A DNA stretch of 64,000 bases from Trochalopteron elliotii (GCA_024734555.1 JANPWX010000360.1:1608774-1672773), one strand, 5' to 3'. Counted from the stretch's first letter, positions 27,014-40,610 are shown. A program made the numbers and translations. Notes: a model not told the origin generated them from the sequence alone.

Positions 27014-27230
27014 CTCCAATGTGGGTCATTTTCCCGTGGGGTGCAGTACTTCAGGCACAGCCTGCTCCAGCCTGGGTCCCTCATAGGGTCACAAGTCCTT
27101 CCAGGGAACCTGCTCCAGTGTGGATTCCTCTCTCCACGGGTCGGCAGGTCCCTGCCAGGACCCTGCTCCAGCACTCCAGACTTCCCAGGGGGTCACAGCC
27201 TCCTCTCAGGCATCCCCCTGCTCCAGGGGC
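27014..27230 (-). repeat. About 50-bp repeat units inside the LTR
   Basis: The core GCTCCA recurs at 27014, 27064, 27112, 27165 and 27220, spaced 50, 48, 53 and 55 bases. Each is followed by a variable GC-rich spacer, several with CCCGTGGG-like or GGGTCAC blocks. Read on the minus strand this gives a repeated TGGAGC motif, a known feature of this LTR type as I remember it. The plus-orientation copy at 48240-48440 keeps fewer, more degenerate units, so the two LTRs differ by internal repeat number. Confidence 0.75.
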
Positions 27231-27245
27231 TGCCGGTGGATCTGG

Positions 27246-29702
27246 CATGTTCACAAGAGTTCCCACAGCACACAATCCACATGTCTGCCTGTACATTCAG
27301 CTGCACCTTCTCTGTAACACAGCCAATTGCTCCATCCTTAAAACCTTTAATGGTGAGGCATGAATAGACGTTCTTGTTTCTGTCCTGACAGATTTTGAAA
27401 TTCAGCCCCTTCTGATGGGAACAATATAAGCAACAGACTGTGTTGTTCTGTGCCAAAGATGATTAATCTTAAACTAGTAGTTCCTCTGCAGGGGAAGACC
27501 CTCTTCCTCTAAAAGTAATAGTTTGTCCAAAGATTGAACCAATTTAGAAATTCTTGAAAGACTTTATTTAATTTAAAAAAAATTACTTTTCCCACCATCT
27601 TTTGCTGTGCTTTTTAAAATTTTATTTCTATGATAATATAAAATTGAAATGCTTCTGAATTCACGAGAGCAATTCAAATATTCAATAAAGCAATTATATT
27701 TTATTTTTATTCTCTTTCTACAGGCTTTCCTTTACTTACAGTCTCTATTACATGTAGTGGCAAAACCACAAAAACTTCAGTACTTGCCCTAAAAGCAAAA
27801 CTCATATGCAAAAACTGTATTATTTTAATAAATAATGTATACCATGTATAATTTTCTGGAGATTTCAGTAATGTCCTCTTTTTTTGAGCTTTCAATTAAT
27901 TTTCCAGTTTAAAATAAAAGGTGAAAAACCTTACTGTCAAAATATTTTCCATGATAATCTGTTCCCCCTTACTATACCAAACACTGTTTTAACACTTTAA
28001 CCATCTTTCCAGATTCCCTTCAGATATCTTAGTATTTTAAAAATATCCCTATGTATATATATATATATATATATATTCATTGGCAATTCAGCTAACAGGA
28101 ATAGACACATGCTACACAAGTTACATTTTGCCCATCCAATTTTTTACCACGGGTTTTGGATTATATTTTCTGTTCAAATAATTTAAGAAGCAGCATTACA
28201 GCTTTACAGTGTCTGCAAACTTTAACCTCTTTGATACTGATTTTAAAACATGCTTAATTTTGATTCTAGCCTATTATGCTGGGTTAAATAATTTAGTGAG
28301 GACACCCTGCTACATTTTAAGAGTACTCGTCAATATTGTTAGTTTGGTTGCTACACCTGACTTCTATGTACCCATGTGGGTAAATATATATTTAAGACCT
28401 TTCTTTTTGTTGTTGTTAAAAATGGTGCTAATGGGGGAGGTATTATGTTCCTTCAAGATGAGCACAGCACCTGCTAATTTTTGGCACACAACATTTATCT
28501 CCTAGCATTATATTTCTTGTCAAGCCTTGAGATCTACTACAGCCCAAACTGACATTTTATGTCAAACATTTACAAAATTTCGTTTTCCAAGTGCTCTTAG
28601 AATGAATGATCTAGCACCATTCATGCTGTAACATCAGATATCTTGAAATATCCCATCCACAAAGGTTTACCAAAATGTAGCAACCACTGGAAATCTGTCA
28701 TGGCATGTATTTTTTTAATGCACTTTCAGTAAATTTTCAGATTAATTTTTAAAGTTTCTACTGATATTAGTCTCATAAAGTGGCAGCACTATTATTACTA
28801 AAAAGTGATGTCATAATTTTTTTTCTCAGTGAAGTAGTTATTAAATTTCCATTTCTATGAGAAACAAAGTGCTTAACGTTGGCATTAACCGTTTCACATG
28901 TTGTCACTTAATATAAACTACTGACATTGCATCGTAATGATCTCCTACCTGTCCTTGTCTGTATTTCTTTAAATGTTATTCAGTGTTGAACCTGATATGC
29001 TTAACATCTATCTTTCCTATTGCACTGGGAAGTCCTGCCCATGCTTCAGGATAAGTACAACAGTAAGAGGAATAGAGGATGAATTTCAAAAAGCTATTTC
29101 TGAATTTATGATCTTGATATGATGTCATATGATTTGATGTGATATGATTATACTTTTTTTTCAGTAAATTGTTTTAAGTGTATTTCACCTTTTTAAAATT
29201 ATGATTGCTATTTTTAAGTATTTTAATATGTACAATGTGCATGTACAGAAACAGTAGCCTACACAGTGTGAGAGAATGTATTATTTAAATCACATTTACT
29301 CTTTTTCTAGTAGGTGATCAATATTGTAGTTGCTTCATAGGAGACAATTTAGTTTAAATATCAAAAAAACCTTATGCAATTTCACACCAAAAGCTGTTCT
29401 CAAGAAACACAGGCTATCTAATTAGTTTTTGCAGAAGGTAACCTCAAGTAACTGAGTATTGAATATTTTGGGCTTTTTTTATGACACTTTCTTCATAAAA
29501 TGTAAAGAATTTCAAACTATGCGTGTCTCAAATATTTTATTTAATTTCCAGGTGACTTATGTGATTTGTCTTTCATCACCCAATGGTCTTTGTCACTAAA
29601 CAGACAGTTGATTTGGTTCATTTATTCTAAAATATCACATTTTGTTCAGTAAATAGATTCTGTTTGTGCTTTTTTTTTTTTAATTTACAGATCATCTTTT
29701 AA
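27246..29702. other. Unique AT-rich non-coding sequence
   Basis: Nothing coding is recognised; the longest open frame is about 98 codons, hydrophobic and of chance type (28209-28505). The stretch contains (TA)n at 28054-28076 and a degenerate ATATGAT-type repeat around 29115-29147. Confidence 0.55.
28054..28076. repeat. (TA)n microsatellite
   Basis: This is 23 bases of alternating TA with no interruption, next to GT on the left and TTCATTGG on the right. Confidence 0.95.
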
Positions 29703-29960
29703 AATCACAGAATGGTAGAAAATTACAGCTGGAAGTGACTTCAAAAAGTGATCTAGTTCACCCACTGCCTAAAACAAGATCAAATATACCTGTATTATTC
29801 CTGGCAATTTTTTGTTGAATCCATTCTTAAAAATTATTAAAAAATGGATATTCTTAAAACCTTGTCCAGACCTTCTTTATCCCTGCTATTAGAAGGTTTT
29901 CCCCAGAGCCTGTTCTGAAAATTTTTAAATTAATTTAATCCCTTTGTTATAATTTTGACA
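29703..29960 (-). mobile_element. Old CR1 LINE 3'-end fragment, reverse orientation
   Basis: The plus strand starts AAATCACAGAATGGTAGAAA, the reverse complement of a CR1 tail. It continues GCTGGAAGTGACTTCAAAAA and GATCTAGTTCACCCACTGCC, both degraded CR1 boxes. Further in, weak matches remain to the older amniote CR1 type (CCTGGCAA, ATTCTTAAAAAT and GAGCCTGTTCTG in that order). The AT drift and many indels suggest a copy much older than the others here. The right boundary is uncertain and could reach about 30110. Confidence 0.65.
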
Positions 29961-32900
29961 AAGGATGTTGTGAGCAGATAATTTTTCTTCTCCTGCAGCA
30001 ACCTTCTAGACACATGGTGCTTTTTTCCTTCCTGTGTGATGAAAGCCCTTTTGTTTAACCATGATCAGGTTCCCATGACTTACATACGTTACTGGGTTTT
30101 TTTCTCAATTTATTCCAGCAGAGAAGATGCCACGCTTAGCATTCTGAGGCCACAGTAGTGCTGAGCACATGCAGTTTTTAAACGGACAAAGAGCTCTTAT
30201 CTGTTGGCTGTAAAGGCAGGTGAACTTCAAAAGAGAGATTGACAAAGTAAAACAAAGTCCAAAATGTGGAGATCTAAGGTGGTACTCTGAGATCTCAGTT
30301 ATACAATTTAGAATTGGGACTCTGGAAGTGGAGCTGGCGTGTCCAGCTCCCTGTGGCTAAACCAACTCACTTGCCACTTACCCATGCCACCATGCAGTGC
30401 ACTAGATTGAGCAAGTGGATGTGGCACCAGTGTGGTGCTGCTGACTTTGCACTGCACTGCACAGGTGGAAAGTTTCTTCCATCTCTGTTCGTCATACAGT
30501 GATCTCCTGTTGTAGCCTGGCTGTATCAGCATCGTGGCCTAGGGTTTGGTTCCCAAAGAGTACAGTTCCAAGGCTACTCTCATGGGTACAAGCATAAGTA
30601 CCAGACTAGCTTCTTCAGAAGTTAGCTTTCCCAGATTATGCAAAGTGGACATGGGGCTGTTTGCATGGAAAATACCAGCATAATGTGCAGTTTTCACCCT
30701 GCTCGGGTGAAAATGCAGAGGTAGTGCTATTTGCCACTTGGTCTAACAGCTATAAAAAATTCAAGATTTTAATATTGAGTTAAAAATGCATATTAAGCTT
30801 CTTACAAATAGAAAACATACTGAGAAAAGTATTCAAGACTGCTTGGATAGCTAATATATACCCTTCACACAGAGAATTCAGTGAATATCTGACTGCATGA
30901 GTTAAGCAATTTTTTCAGAGAACTCTATCTCTGCTTGTAAGTGCATCTATTTATCACATTTTCTTACCATTAATTTCTTACTAGTGGAAAATGCCCTGTT
31001 CTTAAGTTGCATTACTGTCATTTATCTGTCCTTGGTGTCTCCTCTCCTAAACCCTTGCAGCGTTGAGAGGACAATAAGTGTGTGCTGTTTGCATAACAGA
31101 ATCTGAGGCATTCATAGTGGTGTGCTCAGCATGTCGAGGTTTTTTTGTTAGTCGGTGCGATAATGCAAGTAGAGTGTGTTAAGGAGCCAATTCTCATATA
31201 AGACAACCTGTCATACAGACTGTCCATCTTCAGTGTATGATATAACAACTAATCAATTGTTTAGGCTTTTCCTAATGCTTTGCTTTTTGCCCACAGGTAA
31301 TTTTGTCCAACTAGAAATGGGACCACATTGCATGATATGAAAATATTATTAATATCTCAGGGACAGACTTCATCACACATCACTATGTCTCTTAGAAAAA
31401 ATTATGCATATTTTATGTAGTCCAGGTTATCATGGTAAATATTTTCTTCTTTAACAGAGAATAAAATGAAACAGAGAAATAAATACATGCAAAATTTGTT
31501 TTAAAGGAAAGCAACACTACATTAAGCAACATTCTTTTAATCTGTGAATGTGGCAGTGGTTTTTCAGTAAATAAGCCCCAAGACTTCATTACATTAAAAC
31601 AAAACAAAAAAAAATTGAACTTGTAAATTCCTCAAATGAAATATAGTTGAAATGGCCAAAAGACAGCTGCACAGTCAAAAGCATATAATACACTGTACAA
31701 GTAGTAGCTTATTCAGCTAACACAGAGGCCAAAATTTCAGTGGTCACTCTTTAAAATGACTAGTTCCATACTATGGAACCATGAAGTTCCATACTTTTCC
31801 TTTCCATATTTACACTTATCACTTTTAAAACTGACATTTGCAGTCAGGCTAGAAACTCAATTTAAGATCTTAATGTCCTCCTTTTAGTCCTTGCAGACAT
31901 ATTGTTACTGGCAAGAATTAATCTCTAAGTCAGCCTCTGCCTCACTATGGCATCTGAAGGTGGTGCCACAAACTTGACACAAGTACAGTCTTAGAGAGAG
32001 ATGGGTATTAATCTCACAGTTCAGCCTGAACAAATTACACCTCCAGGAAAAATATCCAAAATATCCAAAAGCAACACTAAAACTTTTCTTTAAAGAAATA
32101 TTACATTACTTCAGCATACTCTGACATGGACTTGTTTCTCAACCCAAATTGGAAAACATGGACAGGTATACTGGAAGGTGGAATTTCATTGCTCTTCCTC
32201 TTCTGGAAGAATGTGCAGATAAGGAAGAAATGTTACCTACCTCATTTGTGTTTGTTGAAGCAAGGAACTTAGCTACATGCAAAAAGAAACCATTCCATGT
32301 ATTATGGAATACAAATTCCTCACAAATTTACTAAAGACAATGGCTTTGGAGACAGTACCTGGGTAGAGGGTAGCCTGCAATCCAAATGTGCTAAGCACTG
32401 GACAAATTCCTGCCAACACAATCTCTCTTTATCAGAAGAGTAACAGGGGACAATTTCCAAATAAAAGTATGTTTTCAGGACATTATATCTAAATGTTTCA
32501 GGAACTAGCACTGGCTACCAAGGATTTTGCAGTAGGATTAGCCGGTGTTATCAGTTTTTAGTACAGACAAGTATAGTATGCTTCAGGGATAGCATCAATT
32601 GCCTTCTCTTTGGTAAAGCATCACTTCCTTTGTGTCAAGACTAAAATCTATTTGCTGGCTTTGAGTAAAATGTAGAAGAAAGGTTCCAGTTGTAGTTTCC
32701 TACAGTCCATCACTCAAAAATCCCTGGAAATTTTTCATGTTTATTGCATTGCATGAGAGTCTAATTTATATATTTTAATTATGAACCATATTAAGGCTTC
32801 TTGTATAATTTCATGTGACAAATAATATTTTTATCTTGTTAAATGTTGTGGAGAACTGTTTGGTACTGCTGGCAGAAACTGTTCTTCACCCATGAACACA

Positions 32901-35900
32901 GCTGCATTTCAGAAATGGTTATCTCTTTACCTACAGAATTTGCAAAAACAGTGCATAATTTTATGTTTGTGGCCTCTTCCTTGGAAAATGTAAATTCATT
33001 ATCCTTGCTACCATTCAAGCCTATGTTAATGAGGTGCTAAAGTGTGTATTTCATAAGACTGTTCCAAAGAGTGTGTTTTCATGTATTTGATGGAAACATG
33101 AGAAAACTATTGCCGTATTTATTAGTACATTGCACGATCTAAATATATTCTTTATTTTATCATTCCCAAACAAGATATTTTTGTGCTTAACTGGTTTACT
33201 TTAAGTGCATTCTCTGAGTTTAAAAAAGGGAAGTGTTATCAACCAATCCAGAGAATATCATGAATTGTTGCAGTCTACAAAGTCTTTCACAGTAAACTTA
33301 AAGTCTAAACAATAAAAACAGATAAATAGAGGAAATGTCAAACTGAATTCTGGGTAATGATCAGATCAGCATGCTTTTATACAATTTCCATCACTTTGAA
33401 TTTTAAATCACCTTTTAAAGGGCACTAAAGCATTCTTGCAAATTAGTCTGCACTCCAATTAATGCACCCAACATGACAATAAGACCAGTTTCAGCTTGGC
33501 TAAGCAGACCAGTCAACCAGGAGGATGTGACTTGAGGACTTGGAGAGCTTGTGCCTCCACCTTTTTTCCCTCTCTCTTCACAGCAGCTTAGGTCCAATTA
33601 GGCCAGTTAATCTGCCTAAAACCATTGGAAAGGAAGGATTTCTCTAATAAAGATGAAGCATAGTCTGAGAGGACATACGAATTAAGTCTACTCTTTTCAA
33701 AAGACAGAAAATTCCAAGATTTCCCTTAGCCATATGTCTTAAAGAGGTATTTCTTTTGGTCAAGACCAAATGATTTTTCTCCATGGGGATTTTAACTTCA
33801 AGAGATCTTTCTGTGACATTTCTTAACATGTAAAGGATTTCTCTTTTGTCTATTTATTTTTCATACTGTGCTCATTTTTGACATCCATTAAATTTTATAA
33901 GACTAGACTGCAAGCGGTAGTGATGAGAAATGCCAGGTCAAATTATAAAAAAATGTTCACAAATAGATATGACTTTGTGTTTTTCAGTCAAGAATTAAAT
34001 AATACTTGCATGAATATACAGGTATTTGAGTAGCCTAATCTGAGATTTTGAAAAGGAAAATAGAAGGGGCTGAAAAACAACTTATAAATACATGCTTATA
34101 TATAAAACACATTTTAAAAAGTTGAAACAAAATTCTTGCAAAATAGATAAACCATTTTACATAGCATTTAGCACACCCATTAAAAAAAGTTAAAAAAAGT
34201 AAAAAATGCCTGTCCTTTTTATTCTTAGCACTGGTACATGGGAACTCCATTGTATACTCACAGCACACTTTGAACTTGCTCATTTCTTTTGCACCTCACT
34301 TATATAATTAGACTTAATTTTCTATATGTAAAATTCTAAGATGCATTTCAACAAAATTAGATGAGAAATATTCAGTCATATGCATAATAATTACATGTTG
34401 CTTTTGGAATTGCTTCCATTTCTCCTCAGAAAGCTCATGCTAGCCTTGACTGCAGCAGCTGCTTTTTTATATATTGAAGTAGGATTTGGGACAGGAGGGA
34501 GAAGTATTAGTGACTCTAGTTCAACAAAAGCATCTAATGCATTAGTAACATTTTGAACTGCTCAGCTACAATGAAAAAAAATAGAAAAAGCATTAAATAT
34601 TTTTTAAATTAAAATGGTGATAAGGAAGTGTAATGATACTGAAGACCACTTTATGTTATCTACAGCTAGAATAGAAGTTTTCCTATTTACTTTGGCAACA
34701 AAATGTTAAGCCGCTTTATCACAAGCTTTTTTTGTTAAGAAATTTGTAATCATTTTCCCTTGAAACCTCAACTCTGACATAAATTTTACTGGGGAACATA
34801 CCAAATATTCTTTTTCAGCATCAGTGTTTTAAGGAAAATGTTTTGTTCAAAACAAAACTGAAGATTTCTCACTGGGCTTCTGACCAACACAAAAGCCACT
34901 AAAGCAGTGAGGTTTTGTGATGGGCTGTTTATTTAGTCACCATCTGTATTGTGTAAATTTTGTTGATATTCCAGCCCACCTCTTTGTTCTGATGGCAAGA
35001 GGCAGTTCTGAGCATATTAGCATCCTCAGAAATAAACTGGCTGGCTGATCAGTCGGTCAGCCTCTGACCACCACAGTTCAACCTGATCCATACCCCTCAG
35101 AGCCACGTTGAGAAGCCAGTTTCTCTGGCTGCTGTCTGAAGCTGGTTGTATATTCATTCAGCTGTGTCAATCCAGATTGTTCTTTCATTTGGATCTAAGA
35201 TTTATCTAAATATTTTAACTGAAAGGAGAAATCAATGGCATTGGCAAGCTATTTTTAATCAATGGGACTGCACTTTAGCAACAACTTCCTTTCTGCTTTT
35301 GTGATAGCCCCAGTTTAGCAGATAAAAGGCTAATAATCCTGCTGCTTTATAACTCCAGAGTTTATATTCTAAAAAAAATTCCAAGATTGGCTAGACCCTA
35401 TAAAATTCCCCATACTTCCATATACCTGATTTTTAAGACCTGGAATTCCCCATCCTAGTGTGCCAGCTATGCAAGTCCTGCATCTTGATTCATGGATTCA
35501 GTTGAGTGTGCTCCCACTTTTTTTCATTCCACTTTCCTTTCACACCTTATTCAACTAAAAGCTTTGTTTGAAATAATGGCTGAGCAGCCACAAAGATGCA
35601 TGAAGGTTGTAGATGAGAGAACACTGAGAAAGAACTTAAATTTAGAAAGCAAACTTTAGTTGTAGTGGTTGAAACAGAGGAGTGAGTAAATACACTGGGA
35701 AAAGGAAAGTATCAACACAAAGGAACAGAAGAAGAAAAATGAGAATAAAAATGCACTACCAGAAAAGATGAATGAAAAGCTACGAAAAAGAAGTCATATC
35801 AGAGATACCAAAAGGGTAAGTAAAATAAAAAGGAAGTATTGATTGTGACCAATCAGTAGTTTTAATTTGATTTTGCCATTTCTTTTAAATGATATTTAAA

Positions 35901-37057
35901 TAAATATAATTTATCTAGGAATTCAAATATATTTCAATTTTGCACACCTGTTGCAATCAGCAGAAGAGAAATCAATAGCATTTTCCATGAGAGAAGAAAG
36001 GATGATAAATATTGGCAGGAGTGTGATAACATCGAATAAAATCGCAATTCAACCAAATATATTTCTGTGCCCATTTAAAATTTAGTAGTCTTTTATGCTA
36101 TGCAGAAAGTATTTCTACATTCTTGGTAACAATCAATAGGTTATTAATCCCTAGACCCCAAATTTTTTTCAACTCTATTTCCTTCTTCCTCAAGCTCTTT
36201 TATAGGATCCCATGTGAAATGTGGTGCTACTCAGTAGGATACAAATATTACAAAATCAGCCTAAGGGCTAATCTCCAAATTATCTATTGTTTGTTTTTCA
36301 TTCTTTATTAACCAAACTTCCTTTTTCAGGTATTATTTAAATAAGAAAAAGAAAAAAAAGGCAAAAGGGATGCTACAGACAAAACTATATTCCTCATTGA
36401 TTTTTAATATCCTGTGCAGAAGAGATAGAAAAATATTAAGTAAATCCACGCATTTCTCCATCAAAACCAGTAAGGAAATAATTAAAATAAACAGAGGCCA
36501 AGCTGCCAAACACTTCAAGAATGACCGGGGGAATCAGATATGCACATGAAGTTCCAGAATCTGAGCAAAGCACCTACTGCACAATACGTGATGGTTTAAC
36601 AGAAAATTTGCTTTAAAAATGAATGGAAGGACATGAAAGAAGCACTTAGCAACTGCCACACATACACCAAATTACAAACAGAAACTACTGCATGAAATGC
36701 AATTAAACTTTTTGATAGATCAAAGCATTCTTCTGCAATAAAAAGGAAATACTCCACTGTACATTTAAATAGCATAACTGAATTCAGCTATGGAATAGCA
36801 TGAATACTAAAAGACAAAATTGAAATAATACAAGAAGTGTTATAAGATTTGCTTTGTGCTTCAAATACCACAAGAATGATGCCCAAATACAATTATCCAG
36901 TTCATCTAAAAAAGAAAATTAACTGCATGGCAAAAAATTTGGTAATTATGCTCTAAAAATTTTCATTAATGTTTGGCGTCTATGTTTTGCATTTGTGATC
37001 ACTAAGTTCTGTGTACATTTACAAATAAAATGACTGGCACCAAGTACCAATTCCCGT
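29961..37057. other. Unique non-coding sequence
   Basis: No gene is recognised. A GC-richer patch at about 30110-30730 gives 60-75-codon frames on both strands without recognisable features. A short A-rich triplicate (TTAAAAAAAG-type) sits at about 34180-34206. The stretch 34900-35370 is non-repetitive and looks like conserved non-coding DNA by texture. Confidence 0.45.
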
Positions 37058-37236
37058 TCAGGAAGACCTACTACGTTTTCCAGAACACTCCTTCTCATTT
37101 TGGGGAGCTCTGTGGTCTGGGCACAAGTCTCTGAATTGAGAGATGACTTCTTCCAGTTCAGGCTGATCTATTGGTTTGCTAAGCACCACAGACAAGTTAT
37201 CTGGTCTCTCTATTTTCAATTGGTCATGACAGACCA
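37058..37236 (-). other. Possible terminal coding exon or pseudogene fragment, unidentified
   Basis: On the minus strand, a good splice-acceptor-like signal (a polypyrimidine tract ending CTTTTCCCAG, AG at 37238-37237) is followed by an open frame of about 59 codons that ends in TGA. The peptide has balanced, acidic-hydrophilic composition, including SKPIDQPELEEVISQF and a basic C-terminus GKRSRSS. That is unlike the F/S/L/I-rich chance frames elsewhere in the window. No ATG starts the frame, so it would need an upstream exon joined in a phase that supplies one base. I do not recognise the family. No polyadenylation signal is evident immediately downstream. A decayed retrocopy or a chance frame cannot be excluded. 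Confidence 0.25.
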
Positions 37237-37285
37237 CTGGGAAAAGCAAGGAAAAAACCAACTCAGAGGTCCAGTTAAAAATCAA

Positions 37286-40200
37286 AGGTAATGCTTTAGC
37301 AGAGTTGCTGAATAAATCCTTATTATTTTATCTAGAAGAAAATAATTCAGTTACAGAGTACTTTCTTCTAAAACAGCTGGAGGATTTTGATAAAATGGAA
37401 TTTAATATAGAAATGTATGAAGAACAGGAATGTTGGATGCAAAGAAGGTAGGATGACACAAGTTATTTGGTTAGAGAATTCCTCTAAGCATTCATTGTGC
37501 TGAATAAAACTGATAAGAAAAAGAAGGGCTAACTCACTTCGATCTGAGAAAACCATATCAGAAAGACAGTATTGCAGCTTAAGGAAAGGTTTAAAAGAAT
37601 GAGCTCTACAAAAATTAAAATCTCTTGCTGGAAGCAAGAGACTGATAACGTAATACCCATTTAAGGTGGAAGAGAATGTTGATACGCTTGCATGTAAATA
37701 GAAAAGATTTTTACTGTTGCCATTCTCTCCCTATCATATGTATATTTGTCAAATTACATGCTGCTGTAGATTTATAAAGTGAAGAAATTCATATAACTCG
37801 TCACAAGAGGATTAGTAATGTTTGAGAAAAAAATCCTACTCTAAACAATATTTTTCATTTTCAACTCAAACACACTTAATTTCAGGTAGTCACGTGTACC
37901 GAAACACTATTTTGGTTACAAGATTAGGAAATTAGAGTGACTGCTATATCAAAATGGAGCAAGGTAAAATAATAAATAATTTTGGTTTAAAGGGAAAAAT
38001 ACTTTGCTAGTAATTATTCTCAGCTTGTAAATGGTGTCTCTATAACCAACCAAGCATATAACAAGAAGATGAAGACGAGGCTTATTTTCACTTCATTTCA
38101 CTTCTTTGTAATTGACAAGCTCTCACTGAGTGTCAACTTTAAAAGATGACAAATCCTAAATCTTATAGGACTCAATTCAATAGTTCATCTCTCTAAACTG
38201 TTTGCAAATTAATCTACATTTTCAAATGAATCAGGCATGAAATATAAGGTGACATCTATATTACAAAAATATTAATTTCCTTGTCTTTTTTCAGCATCCA
38301 AAGTAGCTTTAAAATATTCAGTTTGTTAATAAAATGCATAGGAATATATAAATGCACAGTGTTCCCTATTTCACAAGTTTACCTTTCTGCTTTCCTGTTC
38401 TATTCCAGTATGCATTAGTTTCCTTATTCAAAAATATACCTATATTGTATTTGATACAGAGTCATAATTATACTTCAACTACTTCAAATTACATAAACTG
38501 AAACACATGAAAAATGTGGTGATGGTGAAAAGACTAAAAAAACTGAAAACCAAGAAATTAATAAATTTGGGGTTATGTTTTCCCATTGTCCCAAAATGTT
38601 AGCCTGCTTCCCACAATGATCCTTCCAGTATTCGAGTTTGGTAATTAATCTGCTCCAGATGGATTGGAGTTGGATTCTGAGAAATCCAAAGCATCTTCTA
38701 TTTTCTAGTTGTGTTCTGTTTTCTTTTTCTGACACATTTGGCCATTGAAGCCATCATGACAGTGCAGCATCTCCCTTAACTAACAGAAAGCTACAAAAGC
38801 CGATTTCTTTCTAAACTTAGACTTATTTTTAATTCTACTCAGGGAAACTGAAGGAAATAAGACTTTTCAGTCAAGATGAGGAGCAGTTGCAGAGCTGCTT
38901 AGAAGTTGCACAAATTATGTATCTCAGTAAGCAGATAAAAATTTAGCTCAGCCCTCTCTTGGAGAGTTGATATGCAGCCATACTTCACACTGCTTGTGCA
39001 TTCTTGATCCACTGCATTTCTCTTTGAAACGGGAACTGTACCTCTTGTGGCTATTCCTCAGTTACAAAGGCTGCTCCCATCTCTTGCCTAAGGACCAGAT
39101 CTCCCTGTCTATGGTTACTACATTAAATTATAACAGATCACCATTTTGAGCTAGAACATAATCTTTTAAATGTAAAATCAATAAAATTAATGATTTAATT
39201 TTAAGTATATGTTGCAAAACCTTTTCCTCTTGTTTTTAAAATTTAAAACAGGTCATGAAACAAATTTGTCAAAGATTTTGCTAAGTATTTCAAAAAGCCT
39301 AGCAAAAAAATCTTCCAAAATAACCGATCATTTAAGATTTAGGTCTTCTTATTAGATACTTTTTTTGTTTTGCCCATGGCTATTCTACACCAGTAATCAC
39401 CACAATGGAATATTTTTGTCTATGCCTGTAGTGCATTAATTATCTAAAAACTAAAAGGCATATTGTAACTTCACACAGCATTCTGGAAACTAGGAACATA
39501 TGATTGAATAGAAAGTTCCTATATCATATATTGTTTAATTATTACTTCATTTTTCCATACAGTTATCCACTCAAACAGCAAATTTTGTCCCAAAACCAGG
39601 TTCATTAACTTTTTGCACCTGAGGCCTATTATAGTTGTTACCTATTTGTTAAATACTCTATTTGCTTCTCTTAGCAGATGGGGGGTGATGAAAGGGAAAT
39701 ACTACCATGCAAAACAAAATGTGAACACGTCCAGAGAAATTACTGTAAAGGAAGCTGAAGTCAAGGATCCTTTATACTTCTATTTCTATTCTACATTAAA
39801 AAGAATAAGAAGACATCAAGCACGGGGCTACTTTCTCTGTAGGAATAAACCCTCAAATTTCCCCTTTTCGACAGGAAGCTCTTAGGAGTCTTGTTCCCAG
39901 CAAATATCCAGCAGGTACTGAAAATCATTACTGCAGCAACCACTTCCTGTCTGCAACAAAATTAAGGGCAGATATGGACAGAGATAGAGGGATATATCAA
40001 GTGGTTTTGCTTCTGTTTTCTACAGTGATCTTTCATAGGCTAATCTTCAAGGCATTTTCTCTTTCAGAAATAAACAAACAGGTCAGTTCTTTTCCTCTCC
40101 CACTGCTCCTCTTTTTCTGCCTCCTTCCTTCACAAACTTTCTAATTCATCCATCCTCCTTTTTATTGTGAAAAATCCCTATCAAATTCATTTATATCCAT

Positions 40201-40289
40201 CACTTTTTTGCATCTTCTCTCATGTTTTGCTGTGGTATGTCAGCAGTACTGAGTCTTAAGAGATTTTAGAGACATTCTATCAGTCACTT
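37286..40289. other. Unique AT-rich non-coding sequence
   Basis: No gene, RNA or mobile element is recognised. Open frames reach about 90 codons and lack protein-like features. No other exon that would extend the 37058-37236 candidate is obvious in this stretch. Confidence 0.5.
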
Positions 40290-40610
40290 TATCATCAGAT
40301 TCTTACTAACCCTGTATCTGCTCTTCAGTGTGCCAGTATCAAAAGGCATCTTGATGTCCAAGCAGATTATGTTTGTTGCTTCACCCCTGTCAGCTCTCAT
40401 TGTCACGTCCTCAAACAAGTTAATAGCATTTGACAAGCATGGCTTCCCCTTTATAAATGTCCTGGTTGTCTTTGACCAGTCTGCACCTGTCCAAGTGTTC
40501 TCCTATTCTGTCCCTAATCAATGACCCTAGAATTTCTCCCAGTTCCCTTCAGTGTTTGTACACTGAAATGTTCAGTTCACTCACTCTCCAGCTTGAGAAT
40601 TTTGCTCTGA
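40290..40610 (-). mobile_element. CR1 LINE ORF2 (reverse transcriptase) remnant
   Basis: Read in reverse complement, the segment resembles the reverse-transcriptase region of amniote CR1 elements. It holds a degraded counterpart of the first palm block (around 40345-40370, reading like LDIKMPF in place of the LDFQKAFD-type sequence). Upstream in element order is a counterpart of the QHGFxxGKSCLTN-type block (40430-40460). Upstream again, near 40525-40550, is a counterpart of the region just before it. Frameshifts and stops break the frame throughout, so this is a dead fragment. The family assignment is from memory of conserved CR1 text and the ends are approximate. Confidence 0.65.

Larger units (their letters stand above)
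26448..27245 (-). mobile_element. Endogenous retrovirus solo LTR, reverse orientation, truncated and gapped
   Basis: This is the reverse complement of the LTR type found in plus orientation at 47945-48858. The plus strand starts TGTGGTGTGTTTACCCTGG, the reverse complement of the LTR 3' end. It then passes through counterparts of several plus-copy blocks: the GGCTGGATGC box, the CTCCCCTGTCCAG-type box, the TTTTGCCC-type box and an AATAAA signal (TTTATT at 26633-26638). A C-rich stretch follows, interrupted by an assembly gap, and then a GC-rich part made of units of about 50 bases. Recognisable similarity ends near 27245, so the 5' (U3 start) portion seems to be missing. The right boundary is uncertain. 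No gag, pol or env sequence is attached. Confidence 0.85.

Noticed and set aside
26597..27363. Open frames of 80-175 codons across and beside the assembly gap
   Set aside because: They run through N bases or the GC-rich LTR repeats. They match no retroviral or host protein I know and are explained by LTR composition.
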